Source of the DNA: Mesorhabditis belari
Taxonomy: Eukaryota > Nematoda > Chromadorea > Rhabditida > Rhabditidae
DNA: 64,000 bases
Direction: 5' to 3'
Assembly: GCA_958450365.1 (NCBI GenBank)
Contig: CAUEEP010000743.1
Location: forward strand, 868,001-932,000
This document shows positions 23,301 through 35,300 of the stretch, piece after piece (position 1 is the stretch's first letter; every line of letters starts with the position of its first letter). Under the pieces are notes generated by a model. It saw nothing but the letters and a program-made list of their open reading frames with translations. It was not told the origin of the DNA and made no database searches. The position numbers and the translations under genes are program-made.

Positions 23301-26300
23301 TCCATTCAATTCTTTCGCTTTTCTAGTGAACTTTATTTGTTTAAGCCTTATTCCTTTACCCTGAAGCTGAAATCTTTTCCTCAAAAAAAAGAAAAGTAAA
23401 TAGAGAATGAATATTTATACTCAAAATTCCGGCAATAGGTAGAAAGAAGAGAAATAAACGAGAATAAAATAAACGGGTGGGGGTGGGGTGGGGGGATTTG
23501 GGTGGATGGATGGGAGAAGCCGGGAGACGCGCTCAATCTTTTCGAACACCTGTCGAGGAAAAATTTTGATGTATGGCTAGCGATCGGAAGCCTTTTCAGC
23601 TTCTTTCACAAATTTACTCAATTTTCAAGGCAAAAAAATCTTTCAATCAACGAAAAAAAGCGCATCAATTTTATATGATTCACCACCAGGGAAACGCAAT
23701 TCGCCTTTTTGAATTGATAATCTGCATTGACAATGAGTTGATTTAAAATTTGGATATCAAAAACAACCAACCAGCATTACTTTCCTGATTTTCTGAAACT
23801 TTTAAAAGATGATTTCATTGATTTCATTGGATTTCTTGAATGAATTTCATTGGTCGAGCTTTACTTTTGAACTTTTGAAAGCTTATACTTTATGGCTTAT
23901 ACTATAATTTTCACTTCTTTAGCTTGAATATGAATATTTAATTGAAATTGATTTTGCTATAAACAAAAAGAGCTTAAAAAGAGCATAAAAAGAATTAAAA
24001 AGAATTGAATTCTTAAAAAGAATAAAAGTAGGGGGTGGGACAAATGCGACCTTTTTTTTGCGCAGCTGAACATTTGCGCACCTTTTTTTGGCTGGAAAAG
24101 GCCTTAGGCAAGGCCGTAGAGCTTCGAAAATATTTCAAAAATACTTCCATATAAGGGAATCATATGCGTAGATTCCGAATTTCGACAAATCAGACCTCGC
24201 TGACACGTCAAATTTGGGCTAAAAGGCAAAAACTACGCAACTTAACGCTTTTCCGCAGTTTTTGCCTTTTAGCCCAAATTTGACGTGTCAGCGAGGTCTG
24301 ATTTGTCGAAATTCGGAATCTACGCATACGATATGGAAATATTTTCGAAGCCCTACGACCTTTCCTAAGGCCTTTTCCAGCAAAAAAAAGGTGCGCAAAT
24401 GTCCAGGTGCGCAAAAAAAAGGTCGCATTTGTCCCACCCCCTAAAAGTAAATTTCAATGAAGAAGAAAACTTTTCCTTCTGAGCTTTTAAAATCAACTAG
24501 TAGTTTGTAGCTTTACTAGTAGTTTAAATTTTCAAGACTGTTCTTCAAGACTTCAAGACAATACAAGAATCGTCATTGAATCCAAAACGAAAGCACTCAT
24601 TTTCTTCCCGTGATTTTCAGAGCTTTGATTTGTAAGTGCTAAAAGTGAGGGAAATGTGGGTGCTTTTTTTTGCGAGCCAAAGGTGATAAGGGCCTATTTT
24701 GTGGGGGATTGATGGCCGATAAATACTCAATAACTTCAAAAGAAAAAAAAATCAAAGCCGAACCTTCTTAGTTACCGTCTAGTGCCGTTGTTGTTTTTCT
24801 TTTTCATTTTGCATTTTTCTACTTCTTTTTCTTGTTGTCAATTAAAAGATCATGGGAAAAGAGCTAGAGGATTTTCTGTATCGATTAATTGCTCCTTCTG
24901 TTCTCGTTTTTGTTTTGTTTAGCTAACTTTCTCCAAGTTTTAAACATTGCTTTATGGGTTTTGTCCATAAAATGCGGAATCTTCACTCATATTCGACAAA
25001 ATTCCTTTTTTTTCTATAGTAAACAACTCATTTTTGTGTCTTTTCTTTACTTTTTATCTTTACAAAGTTTTTCAGCGAAAAAAAGGATTGGGGATTGCTT
25101 TGTGTTGGTAGAATTGAGCTTTTTTTCACCGGTGTGCCAAAAATGGAGAGAGATGCTGCTCGGAGACGGCACCGAAACTGGAAGAAAGCCAATTTCAACT
25201 GGATGTCCATGGTTTGTTTCCATGAAAAGATTCATCTCTTTTCTCCCGTTTTTTTCCCCTATTTCATATTCGTTTTTTCGAGTTTCAATTTGAATCGTTG
25301 AAAGTGGTTTTGTGGTCTATGAGAAAGTCTTTTTTTCCTCGAGAATGCAATGTGGGACAGCACTTCCGATTTCTCAATTTGCTAGCCTTTGAGCGAATCT
25401 GGGGGGATTTCGTTGTTCGACTTACATTCATTTTTTGATTTTCTTACATGCTGCTCTTACTTGATCTTGCTTTCAACTCTTATTATGTATCAATAACAAA
25501 ACAAGATTTCGTCACTTTTTCCCTTTTCCATTAAAAAAGAATGAATTCAACCGTAGCTCTGACGTTTTTGAGTGAATTTTTGCGCTTTTTTTCATTCATT
25601 TTTCAATTTCGTGTATGTGTTTTTGCCTTTCGCTCTGATTTCAATCAAACGAATTCGGCCGTTCTCCTCGATTTCGTGGAGAGAAATCGCATCCGGGCAA
25701 TGAAATTGCAAGAAGATCCCTCCTGTGTTGGATGGTTGAGAATGAGGGGGGAAGGGAGTCCCGTGGGAGTCCCTAACCACATTTTCAACGAGCTCTCCCA
25801 ACCGAGCGGAAGAAGTCACGCTCATCTCGAAGCCCACTCACCGGCCATCTCTCCCATAAACAGTGCCTTTATTTTTCTCGAAACATTCCCCTTTTCCATA
25901 CCAAATCTAAAATGGCTTATGCTCCTAAGAAATCTCTCATCTTCTCTATTCACGAAAACGTGAGTTTAAACTTTCGACCGTAGTTATCTAAATGTCGAAT
26001 AACAATCGAGCTTTCAAAATAATTGAGTTGTTCATTGGAAACGAAATTTAGAAAGCTTAAAAACAAGTAAAGTATTAAAGTATGGTGCTTGTTCTTTACA
26101 ATTTTTTTTCAAATTTTTTCTTCCATAGAAAAGAACTCTTTGTTATGACCTAAACTATTAAAAAAGATCTATAATTTCTCTACAAAATGGCTTTAAGAGA
26201 AAGCTCAAAGCTCAAAAGCTTTAAGAGAAAGCTCAAAGCTCAAAGGCTTTAAGAGAAAGCTCAAAGCTCGCCTCAACTCGATAAAAACGCATTTTCACAT

Positions 26301-29300
26301 AAAATTTTCAATTTTTCTTTTAAAGAAAATCGCTAAACGGATCGTTTTCAAATTTTACAGACTTATGCAACCAAATGAGCTCTATCTTTTTTACTCTCAT
26401 ACCAAAATAGGTTTGTATTAAAGAAAGTGTCCAAATTTCGACTTCAGTCAGCATCGGAGCAGTTTTGGGTGCTCGTCTTTGTGCATTTGAAAATCCACAA
26501 AAACAACGATTTCCGAGAATTTCCCAAAAGCCATTTTGTAGAGAAACAATCAAGCTTTTTAATAGTTCAAATAGAAATTTTCTTTGTTGCGGCACTATTT
26601 TTAAATGTCGTTTTGAAAAAAAAATTGTAAGGCTTAACAATCAACCGACAATATTCACAAAAAACGACAAGAAGCTCAAAAAACTTCAAAACTTATGCAC
26701 CAATCTAATAGATAAAGTCCAGACTGTAGGATTTCTCAACGTGACCAAATAACCCATTAAAACTAGGCAACTATTCTCTATTTTCGCATTTCCTCATTCT
26801 TCAGTTAGATTTCTTTTCATTGTCCTAGTTTTGACAAAAAATCTCTACCAATAGGGTCACTAGAGCTCATCCATCTTGCTTTCGATGACATATGGCAAGT
26901 TTTGAGGTAAAAATGGGTGAAAGGGGAGGAAATGGCGAGAGAAGCCTAGTGAGGACAAGCAATGGAAAGACGAGGAAGAGTGAGGAGGGCATTTACCTGC
27001 AATTTGACACCTTTTCAGTCGAAAACGAATGGATGATGCTTTGTGCATGTGCACAGGAGAAGAAGATGAAGAAGAAGAGGAAGAAGAAGAAGAGGGAAAA
27101 ATTGAGGAAAGGAGGAAAACTCACAGACACACGACAAATCAAAGAGTGAAGAGGCAGTCCCTGATCAGGCCCTCCTCCTCCTTTCGCACTCCTTGAACTC
27201 GTCCCTCATCCTCCGATTATTGACTTTTCTCCTCATCATTCTTGAGATATCGCTGGCTCTGGAGGCTCTGATTTATCGCAAAGGATTTATCGCTCTCATT
27301 TTCTTGTCGCAAACTGCAACGCAACGCAAACTCCTTACTTTACTCTTGGGACTCTTTGAAAAGTTCCACTTTCTAATTAGCTCTCTTTTTTGACAGCCCA
27401 ATCTAGTCTAAATCTAGTCAAATTTCTTAAAAAGATATTCGTTGAGGGGAAAAGAAGGATGAGAGAGATTTCCTCTTGCTTGTTCTCTATGGGTTACATC
27501 CCCTTTAGTCACTCATTTCAAATTCTTTTTCTCCTTTCAAAACAAAGCCAATTTTTGCTAATTTTTCGAGCACACAAGCTTTTTATTTTAGATTTTTTTT
27601 TTCTAAGCAAAAAGGAATGATGCTTCTGAATCGAATTTTTTCTCATCTCAGCATTTATTTGAGCCTTTTCTTTATTTTCTTTAAAGTAAATCATAAAATC
27701 AGTGCAATGATTTAAGAAATCTTCTTTATAACCAAGGATTCTTTATAACCATTTAAAGAATATAAGTTTCAAAGGAAAAGAGAGACATAAAAAAATAGGT
27801 GAGTGGATGAATGATGGAGAGAGTTGTTGTGGAAGTGAAGGGGGAAGGGGAATTTTGGAAACGTTTCCCCAAGACGCCCGCAAATGGCGCAATATAAACT
27901 CTCAGAACAAGGAGACATTTGTTCGAAGGCTCTGCTTCTTTTTTTTCTTTTTTTTTGGTTCCTCTTCCAACTCCCTCAACTCTTTTTTGGGGAAATTCTG
28001 AGTTTGATAGGGAAGTGGTCTCTATCGAATTCGCGTTTTTGCTCATTCAAATTTATTCCTTCACAACTTTTTTTAAACTCTATTGTTGAGCTTTTGGTTA
28101 TTCTCATTTTAAAATTTTAATAAGATTAAAGTCAAGGGTACTTCTGCATCTTTTCCCCATAAACAAGTTAATATGCAAATTGATCTTTGACATTTTATTT
28201 CATTCAATTTTTCCATGTTTTATTCTAGTTTTTATATGGATTTTGAATAGATTTAAGCTAGTGAATAATTTAAGATTTAAGATTTAAGATTTAATAGATT
28301 TAAGCTAGTGAATGATTTAAGCATTAATGAATAATAAAAACATAATAAAATCATTTATAATATTTTGCCCTTATTTTTACCCAAAATACAGAGACATACT
28401 GGGGTAAATTTAGATTTAGTTGTTTAGTTGTTTATGCTGTTTAGTTGTTTATGCTGTTCAGTTGGCGAGGCAAAGATGCACGAGTACCAAAGTCAAGTCT
28501 CAACCACTCAACTTACCTTTCTTTTTAATCAAGATCTTATTGACAAAATTTGAAAGTATCGTTTAAGTAAAGCTTTAACTCAATGTTATTGGGTGAATGC
28601 ATATGAAATGGGTAATCAATGTCAATTCCTCCACCAAAGCACCTCAACCTTCAACTAATTTATGTTCGGTTAGCATGAAAAGTGGAGGTGGGACAAATGC
28701 GACCTTTTTTTGCGCACCTGGACATTTGCGCACCTTTTTTTGCTGGAAAAGGCCTTAGGAAAGGTCGTAGAGCTTCAAAAATGTATTCATAGAAGGGAAT
28801 CGTATGCTTAGATTCCGAATTTCGACAAATCAGACCTCGCTGACACGTCAAATTTGGGCTAAAAGGCAAAAACTGCGGAAAAGCGTTAAGTTGCGTAGTT
28901 TTTGCCTTTTAGCCCAAATTTGACGTGTCAGCGAGGTCTGATTTGTCGAAATTCGGAATCTACGCATACGATTCCCTTCTATGAAAACATTTTCGAAGCT
29001 CTACGACCTTTCCTAAGGCCTTTTCCAGCAAAAAAAAGGTGCGCAAATGTCCAGGTGCGCAAAAAAAGGTCGCATTTGTCCCACCCCCTGAAAAGTTATA
29101 ATCTTATGCTAATAACAACTGGAAACTTTTTCATTTTCACATAAAATGATGGAGAAACTTTTCTCCTTTTCTTTTTCGATCATTAGATCGAGTCAACTCA
29201 AATTTGACTCAACTTTTAAACCAAAAGTTCTATTAGCTCGATATTTTTTTAATCAACATTGTTCTATTCAAAGATTTCAGTGAATTTCTATCAATAATTT

Positions 29301-32300
29301 TTAAGTTTAGAAATAATTTGAAGCGTTAAAGCCTGGAATTTCTTAATGAATTAGTTTTTTTATTGAATTATGATTTGAAATAGTTTTTTTCTACAGGAAT
29401 CTTTGATCAAAAAGTTGATTATATTGAATAACTTTTCATTAGCAATAAATCATAAAAGAAACTTTTGAAATCTAGTTGAGAAAATCTGGAAATACCGTAT
29501 TCTCTCTAATAGTAAGTGCGCACTACTATTTTTTCAACCCCCTCCTGGACCGCATTACTATTAAAGAGTTTTATCATTTACCAAAGTAAGACAGATATAA
29601 GATTTGTTTCAAAAATTCTTGCAATTCTTTCACGTACACCTTTGGTTCCTTTTGACATACAGTTGTGGGCCGGCGAGTTGACAATTTGTGTCTTGACAAA
29701 CAACAAAAAGATGTTTTAGCACTTTGCACAACAATTTTAGATTTTTTGCTAACTTTTTCATGTGAAGAATAGTTAATAAATGAATAAAAAAAAGCCTCGC
29801 GTTTGTTTGCTGTAGAAATCGAATAGCTTTAGAATGTCACATAAACATAAAGTCAAAAAGGTTTAGATGAAAAAGAAGCGCTATAAATTCAAATTTTCGA
29901 GGGTGCACTACTATTTTTTCAACCCCCTCCTGGACCGCAATAACTATTAGAGAGTGAACTACTATTAAAGAGTGCACTACTATTAGAGAGAATACGGTAT
30001 TAGCTATTTTATATGCATTGACCCAATATGTCGTTGTTGTATCGGCAACAACTCCTTTTTCAACTCCCACAACCCTCAGGGAATTCTGATTTTAATATGG
30101 AAGTGGATTTCAATTCTGAAAATTACCCTAACCAAACATGATGTCAATAAAGCAAAAATGGATAACTTTTCCTAAAAAAAATCCAATCATTATCCTAACC
30201 AAGCCATAGAAAAGAAAGAAAAGAAAGAAAAGAAGGCAAGGAAGAGAAGGGGGGAAATATTTCAATCTCGGACGAAAAGCAAAGCCCATAAAATGAGAGT
30301 TAGGGGGTCTTTTGTGTGCATGTCTGCGAGCATGTCTTATCGTTTACCCTTTCCCTCTCCTTTTCCACTCCTTGAGGCGCAAAAAATTCAAACCGAGACT
30401 TTTTTGTTGCTATTTTTGGCTTACCTTGCCTCTATTTTTGGGCTTAGACGGGGAGAAAATTGCCGTAGTTGATCGGCCAGGCTCGTCACCCGTCTCTTCT
30501 CACTTCTTGTGACACTGGAGTGGAGCCGACTCTTGCAAAACGAGGCTTTCCTCTCTTTTCCCGTATTTTATTCACAAATCATTTTGCACATGTCCTTTAT
30601 TCAACATCAAACGATTCGTTTTTCTTGAATATGGTGAGTTATCAGGGAAACCGGGAGTGGGACAAATGCGACCTTTTTTTTTGCGCACCCGGACATTTGC
30701 GCACCTTTTTTTCCGCACCTTGCCCATTAGCGCACCTTTTTTCGCGTTTTAAAAAAGGTCTAAAAGCTAATATTAACCAATTTCTATTCCAAAAGTTGTT
30801 TTTCTAGGTAATTTTAGGGCGTCGAATCGAAATTTTGACATATCAGAGCTTGTGGAAGCGAACGAACAGAGTTATACAAAGAGAAAAATCAACAAATCAA
30901 CATTTTCTGTAATTTGATCTAGCCGTTTTGTCTTTCAAATTGGCTTCACAAGCTCTGTTATGTCAAAATTTGAATTCGACACCCTAAAATTACCTAGAAA
31001 AACAACTTTTGGAATAGAAATTGGTTAATATGAGCTTTTTAGAGCTTTTTTAAAACGCGAAAAAAGGTGCGCTAATGGGCAAGGTGCGGAAAAAAAGGTG
31101 CGCAAATGTCCGGGTGCGCAAAAAAAAGGTCGCATTTGTCCCACTCCCGGGAAACCATTGCGATTGTCTTTCACATGACAAGCGAAACCTTTTTGATATT
31201 CTTTAAGCAAATTTTTTTCCGTTTTCTAAAATCGAAAATGAATTTCAATATCTGGGGTAATGAAAGCAAATTCCTGCCGATCATTTTGTCTATTCTCTTT
31301 TCTTAAAATAAATGAGAGAAACAAATTGCTTAATGTTTCAATAACTGACTTTCATAAGCAATTGGAGGTAAGTAGTGGCAAGTTTGGAACGAGAGAGATT
31401 TTTGAGATTAAAGCCAAAACGCGTACAAAAGGATAAGGAAAGAAAAATATCTGGTAAGATCTCTTGTTTTCAAATTTCACGTCTTCACAGTCTTTTCAAA
31501 CGGAAAATGGAATTTTCATATTCTCGTATTCATTCTTGGAAAAGCATCCCAACATTCGATCGTTCTACATTCCGTCTTCTTGTTCCAAAAATCGAAACGA
31601 TAAGCAGAAGAAGAGAAAAAAGAGAATTGTACATCAAAGGGAAAAGAAAGAGAAAAAAGCGAAGGGAAAATCGTTAGAAGACCGTCTTAAATTCCACTTC
31701 AATCCTCTTATTTAAAGCTTAAGTACCTTAATACTTTTTTGAGTTTCTTTTCTGTATTTTTTTTTTGCCTTTCCTTTGGGTTCAATCAAACTACATAACC
31801 AGTTGAGAAAATACATTAATTTCGAGTTATTTTTGCATCAATTTTTGGAATATATGAGATGAGAGGCCCTAAAACAAGGGGACGAATCCCATGCGATAAG
31901 GGCTCATTGAACTATCACTGAATTGCTGGTGGAAAGGGGGGAAAGCGACAGAAAACAATGCAAGTGAACGCCCGGAAATGATCCTTTGAAAAGTGAACTT
32001 AGCTTTGAGTCTAAAAAGCAACAAAAATTGTCTTCGAATTCAGAGAAATGATCGAGAGAAAACGTCGGACTCTCATGGAAAATTGTGCCCTTTTTCAAAT
32101 CATCAATCCTCCATTCTTACTCATCTTTTTGCAATCATTTTTGATTTTATTTCTAGTAAATCTACATCTATATCTATTTTCTAGTAAAATTAAATCGATA
32201 AAACATCTCTAAAACAGTAAATCTATATCCATAAAACCTCTTACACTGTTGCTTTTTTTCGAATTTCAAAACCGTAACTTCAAAACTTCAAAATTCAAAA

Positions 32301-35300
32301 CTAAATAAGTCATTTTCTTTAATGATTGCCAAGAATTAAAAGCAAAAAAAGAAAAAGAATAGTATATATTTAACACAACTTTAATTGGGATATTTTTACG
32401 AAAAGGCACGTCCGAAAGTCATAAATGAGAGGATGAGTTGTGCGTGAGGTTCGTAAACCTTTTTCAGTCAATCCCTTTTCCCCTTTGCCTCTCCCTACCA
32501 CATCTCGAAACAAACCCGGTTTTTTTTTTCACAATACAAAATAGATTACTTTGAATATGACCAATTGCAAAATCTTGATTCCAATGAATTCCTCATCACT
32601 TTCTCGTTGCGGCGTGAGTGAGCCTATAAAAAAATGCATAAACGAATTCAATATGAAATTTTAGAGTGTTGAAATGGTGCTCGGCCGCGATGCGGCTCTC
32701 GAGCCACTTAAAGGTTTGTAAAAGAAAATCGATTTTCCTTAAAAACCTCAATTCAGATGCATGGGATCGAAATCCCCAATTCAGCGCTCAATTGCTCGAG
32801 GCGCTTGATGATAGCAATGATGAGGAAACACGAGAAGTTTCTTTTACAAGAGAGGTTTTTTGATTTTAAAAAAATGAAGACGACGATCAAATCTTCTAGG
32901 CTTGCAGAACGGATTCATTATATAAAGTTTATTTTGATCATATCAACGCTGGTAGATTACAGGTTAGTGAAAGAGCACTGAAACACATACCGTAAATACT
33001 GTAATAGTACCCCACCCACCTCGTGCAGTCGCGTAGTCGCAAAAGTTTTTTAGTATTTCATTTTTTTCAAAGCGCCCGCACTTTCAAAAAATGCGTCTTT
33101 GGTATCAAAAAATAGCCCTGAATTTCAGCTATTTTTTGATACCTAAACGCGCATTGTAGCATAAACCAGTGTCGAGAAAAACTCGTGAAAGTGGAGCGTT
33201 GCGTCGTCTAGCTTTGAACGAGTTTTTCTCGACACTGGTTTATGCTACAATGCGCGCTTAGGTATCAAAAAATAGCTGAAATTCAGGGCTATTTTTTGAT
33301 AATTGTATTGCTATTGTAGCATAAACCAGTATCGAGAAAAACGCGTCCAAAGCTAGACTACACAGCACTCCGCACTATGGCGGTGGGGTACTACTACAGT
33401 ATTTACGGTAGCAGCTAAATCTAAAGAATATTAGTCTATCAGTTGAATCGATCGAAACTCTTATTTAGTTTGCAATTTTCTTTCTTGGAGCATTATGTTT
33501 GTGTGAATCGGCTCTACATGCATTAAACGCATCGTGGGCATTATTTTCTGTGCTTATTCTCGTTTGTTTTGCACTCGTTGGGACCGCGTTGGGTTATGAA
33601 GGAAATCCACAATTTCTCTCAGGCATTCTTATCGTCTGTTCAGCGGTATTAAACTCTAAATAATATTCTTTTCAACGATTCTTTCAGGTATTTGTTTTTT
33701 GTGCGCCGACTCATCTCCATTCGTCGGTGACAATTTTAGTGATCTTTCTCACCTATACACTGCTGCCTTTACCGCTGTTTCCAACGGTAGGTTTGATTTT
33801 ATGATTAAAAAAAAGCATTATTATGTATTAGACAATCAGTTGATTTTGAAAATTGCGGTAGGCTAGTTTCCGCCATTTTAGTTTCCGCAACTCGCCATAA
33901 CTTTCTTCTAAGTCGGCCAATCTTTATGATTTTGGTGTCATTTTATAGATCTCAATGAGTGCAAGTTGCGGAAACTAGCCTACCCCTGAAAATTAAAATA
34001 AAAATATCTTTTCTTCAGTTAGGAGCGGCACTTTTTGTTTCTTTAACGGGTCTCGCCATTCATTTTTTCGCCTTCAATGCAGTTAATGATGTAAGTTTTA
34101 AAGGAGAGTTTCGAATTAAGACCGATTCTCACTAAAACGAATAAAATCAATAACTCCAATCGATTACCCGACCCTAAAAACCCCCAGTTACAAATTTACA
34201 GCTGAATATCTTCCATTTACAAAGCAAAAGAAAAACCCGTAAATGACTGGCGATACGTTCTTTGTGTGGCCAGGTAATCGCTCGCCATCTGACACTCGCC
34301 GCCGATAGATAGGTCTTTCCTTTTGGAATCCCCCGGAAAGGAAAGGGATGGCAAGCGACTGAGCCGTTTTCGCTGTTGGGGCGTCATCATGGGCCAATTC
34401 TCTCCCCAAATTAGACTTTATTCTTCCACAAATTTCATATCTCGTTAAACCAAAAACAGCTGTAGATTCAAGACAACTCCAGTGAGAATCGGTTCAAATT
34501 CAAACCCAATTCTAATTGACAAACACAAAGTTGAAAGAATTATCCAGGCTATCTTTAGTTTGTTGCTGATGCATTACTTTTTCTTGGTTGTAATGTCGTC
34601 GGTTTCTTTGCATACTATCCAACAGAATTATTGCAAAGGAAAACGTTTCGAGAGACCAGGTATTTTAAATCGCCTAAAAAATGACCAATGAAAACGATTT
34701 TAAGGAAATGTGTGGAAATGCGAATGCTTTTGTGCCGAGAATACAATAAACAAGAGCAAGTTCTGCTTTCCGTTTTGCCGAAACACATCGCTTATGAGGT
34801 GAAGGAGAATTGTCGAGATTGATGTCATCAAATTATTATAGGTGAAAAAAGATATGGATGGTCAGGGGGATGAAGATCGAATGTTTCACAAGATTTATAT
34901 CAGAAAGCACGAGCATATCAGGTTTATCATCAAGAGCATTACTTTTACAATTACAATATTCTTTTTTTGTTTACTTGTAATTTTCAGTATTCTTTTCGCG
35001 GATATTTGCGGCTTTACCAATTTGGCCTCTGAGTGTTCGGCGGAGGATCTTGTGAAGTTGCTGAATGAGCTCTTTGCTCGATTTGATCGGCTCGCTTTTC
35101 ACAATCATTGTATGCGAATCAAGGTGATAAAGTGTACACTTGAAGTTTTTTTTTGCTAACTTGATATTTATAGATTCTTGGCGATTGTTATTATTGCGTT
35201 TCCGGTCTTCCAGAGTACAGATCCGATCACGCAGTTTGTGCCGTGCAAATGGGTATCGAAATGATTGAGGCGATCAAGTGAGTTCTATCTAAAATCTAAA

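Larger units (their letters stand above)
20583..32664 (+). other. about 12-kb intron proposed for the adenylyl cyclase gene
   Basis: No other gene was found on either strand. It contains repeat clusters, three hAT-like MITEs, one TA-target MITE, pyrimidine-rich blocks and tandem repeats. Examples are ATTACAATT(G) at 23160-23280, AAAGCTCAAAGCTC near 26210-26270 and AAGATTT at 28270-28290. Intron status depends on the two 5' exons being correct. If they are not, this is the upstream region of the gene. Confidence 0.5.

Noticed and set aside
25541..25963. 140-codon plus-strand frame in the cyclase intron
   Set aside because: A minus-strand frame overlaps it. It has no domain, no signal peptide with sensible context and no matching splice exons, and base composition is like the flanking intron.
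24208..29144. Repeated reading frames beginning [20 protein letters not shown]
   Set aside because: They lie entirely in the arms of the hAT-like foldback elements and recur only because the element is repeated and palindromic.
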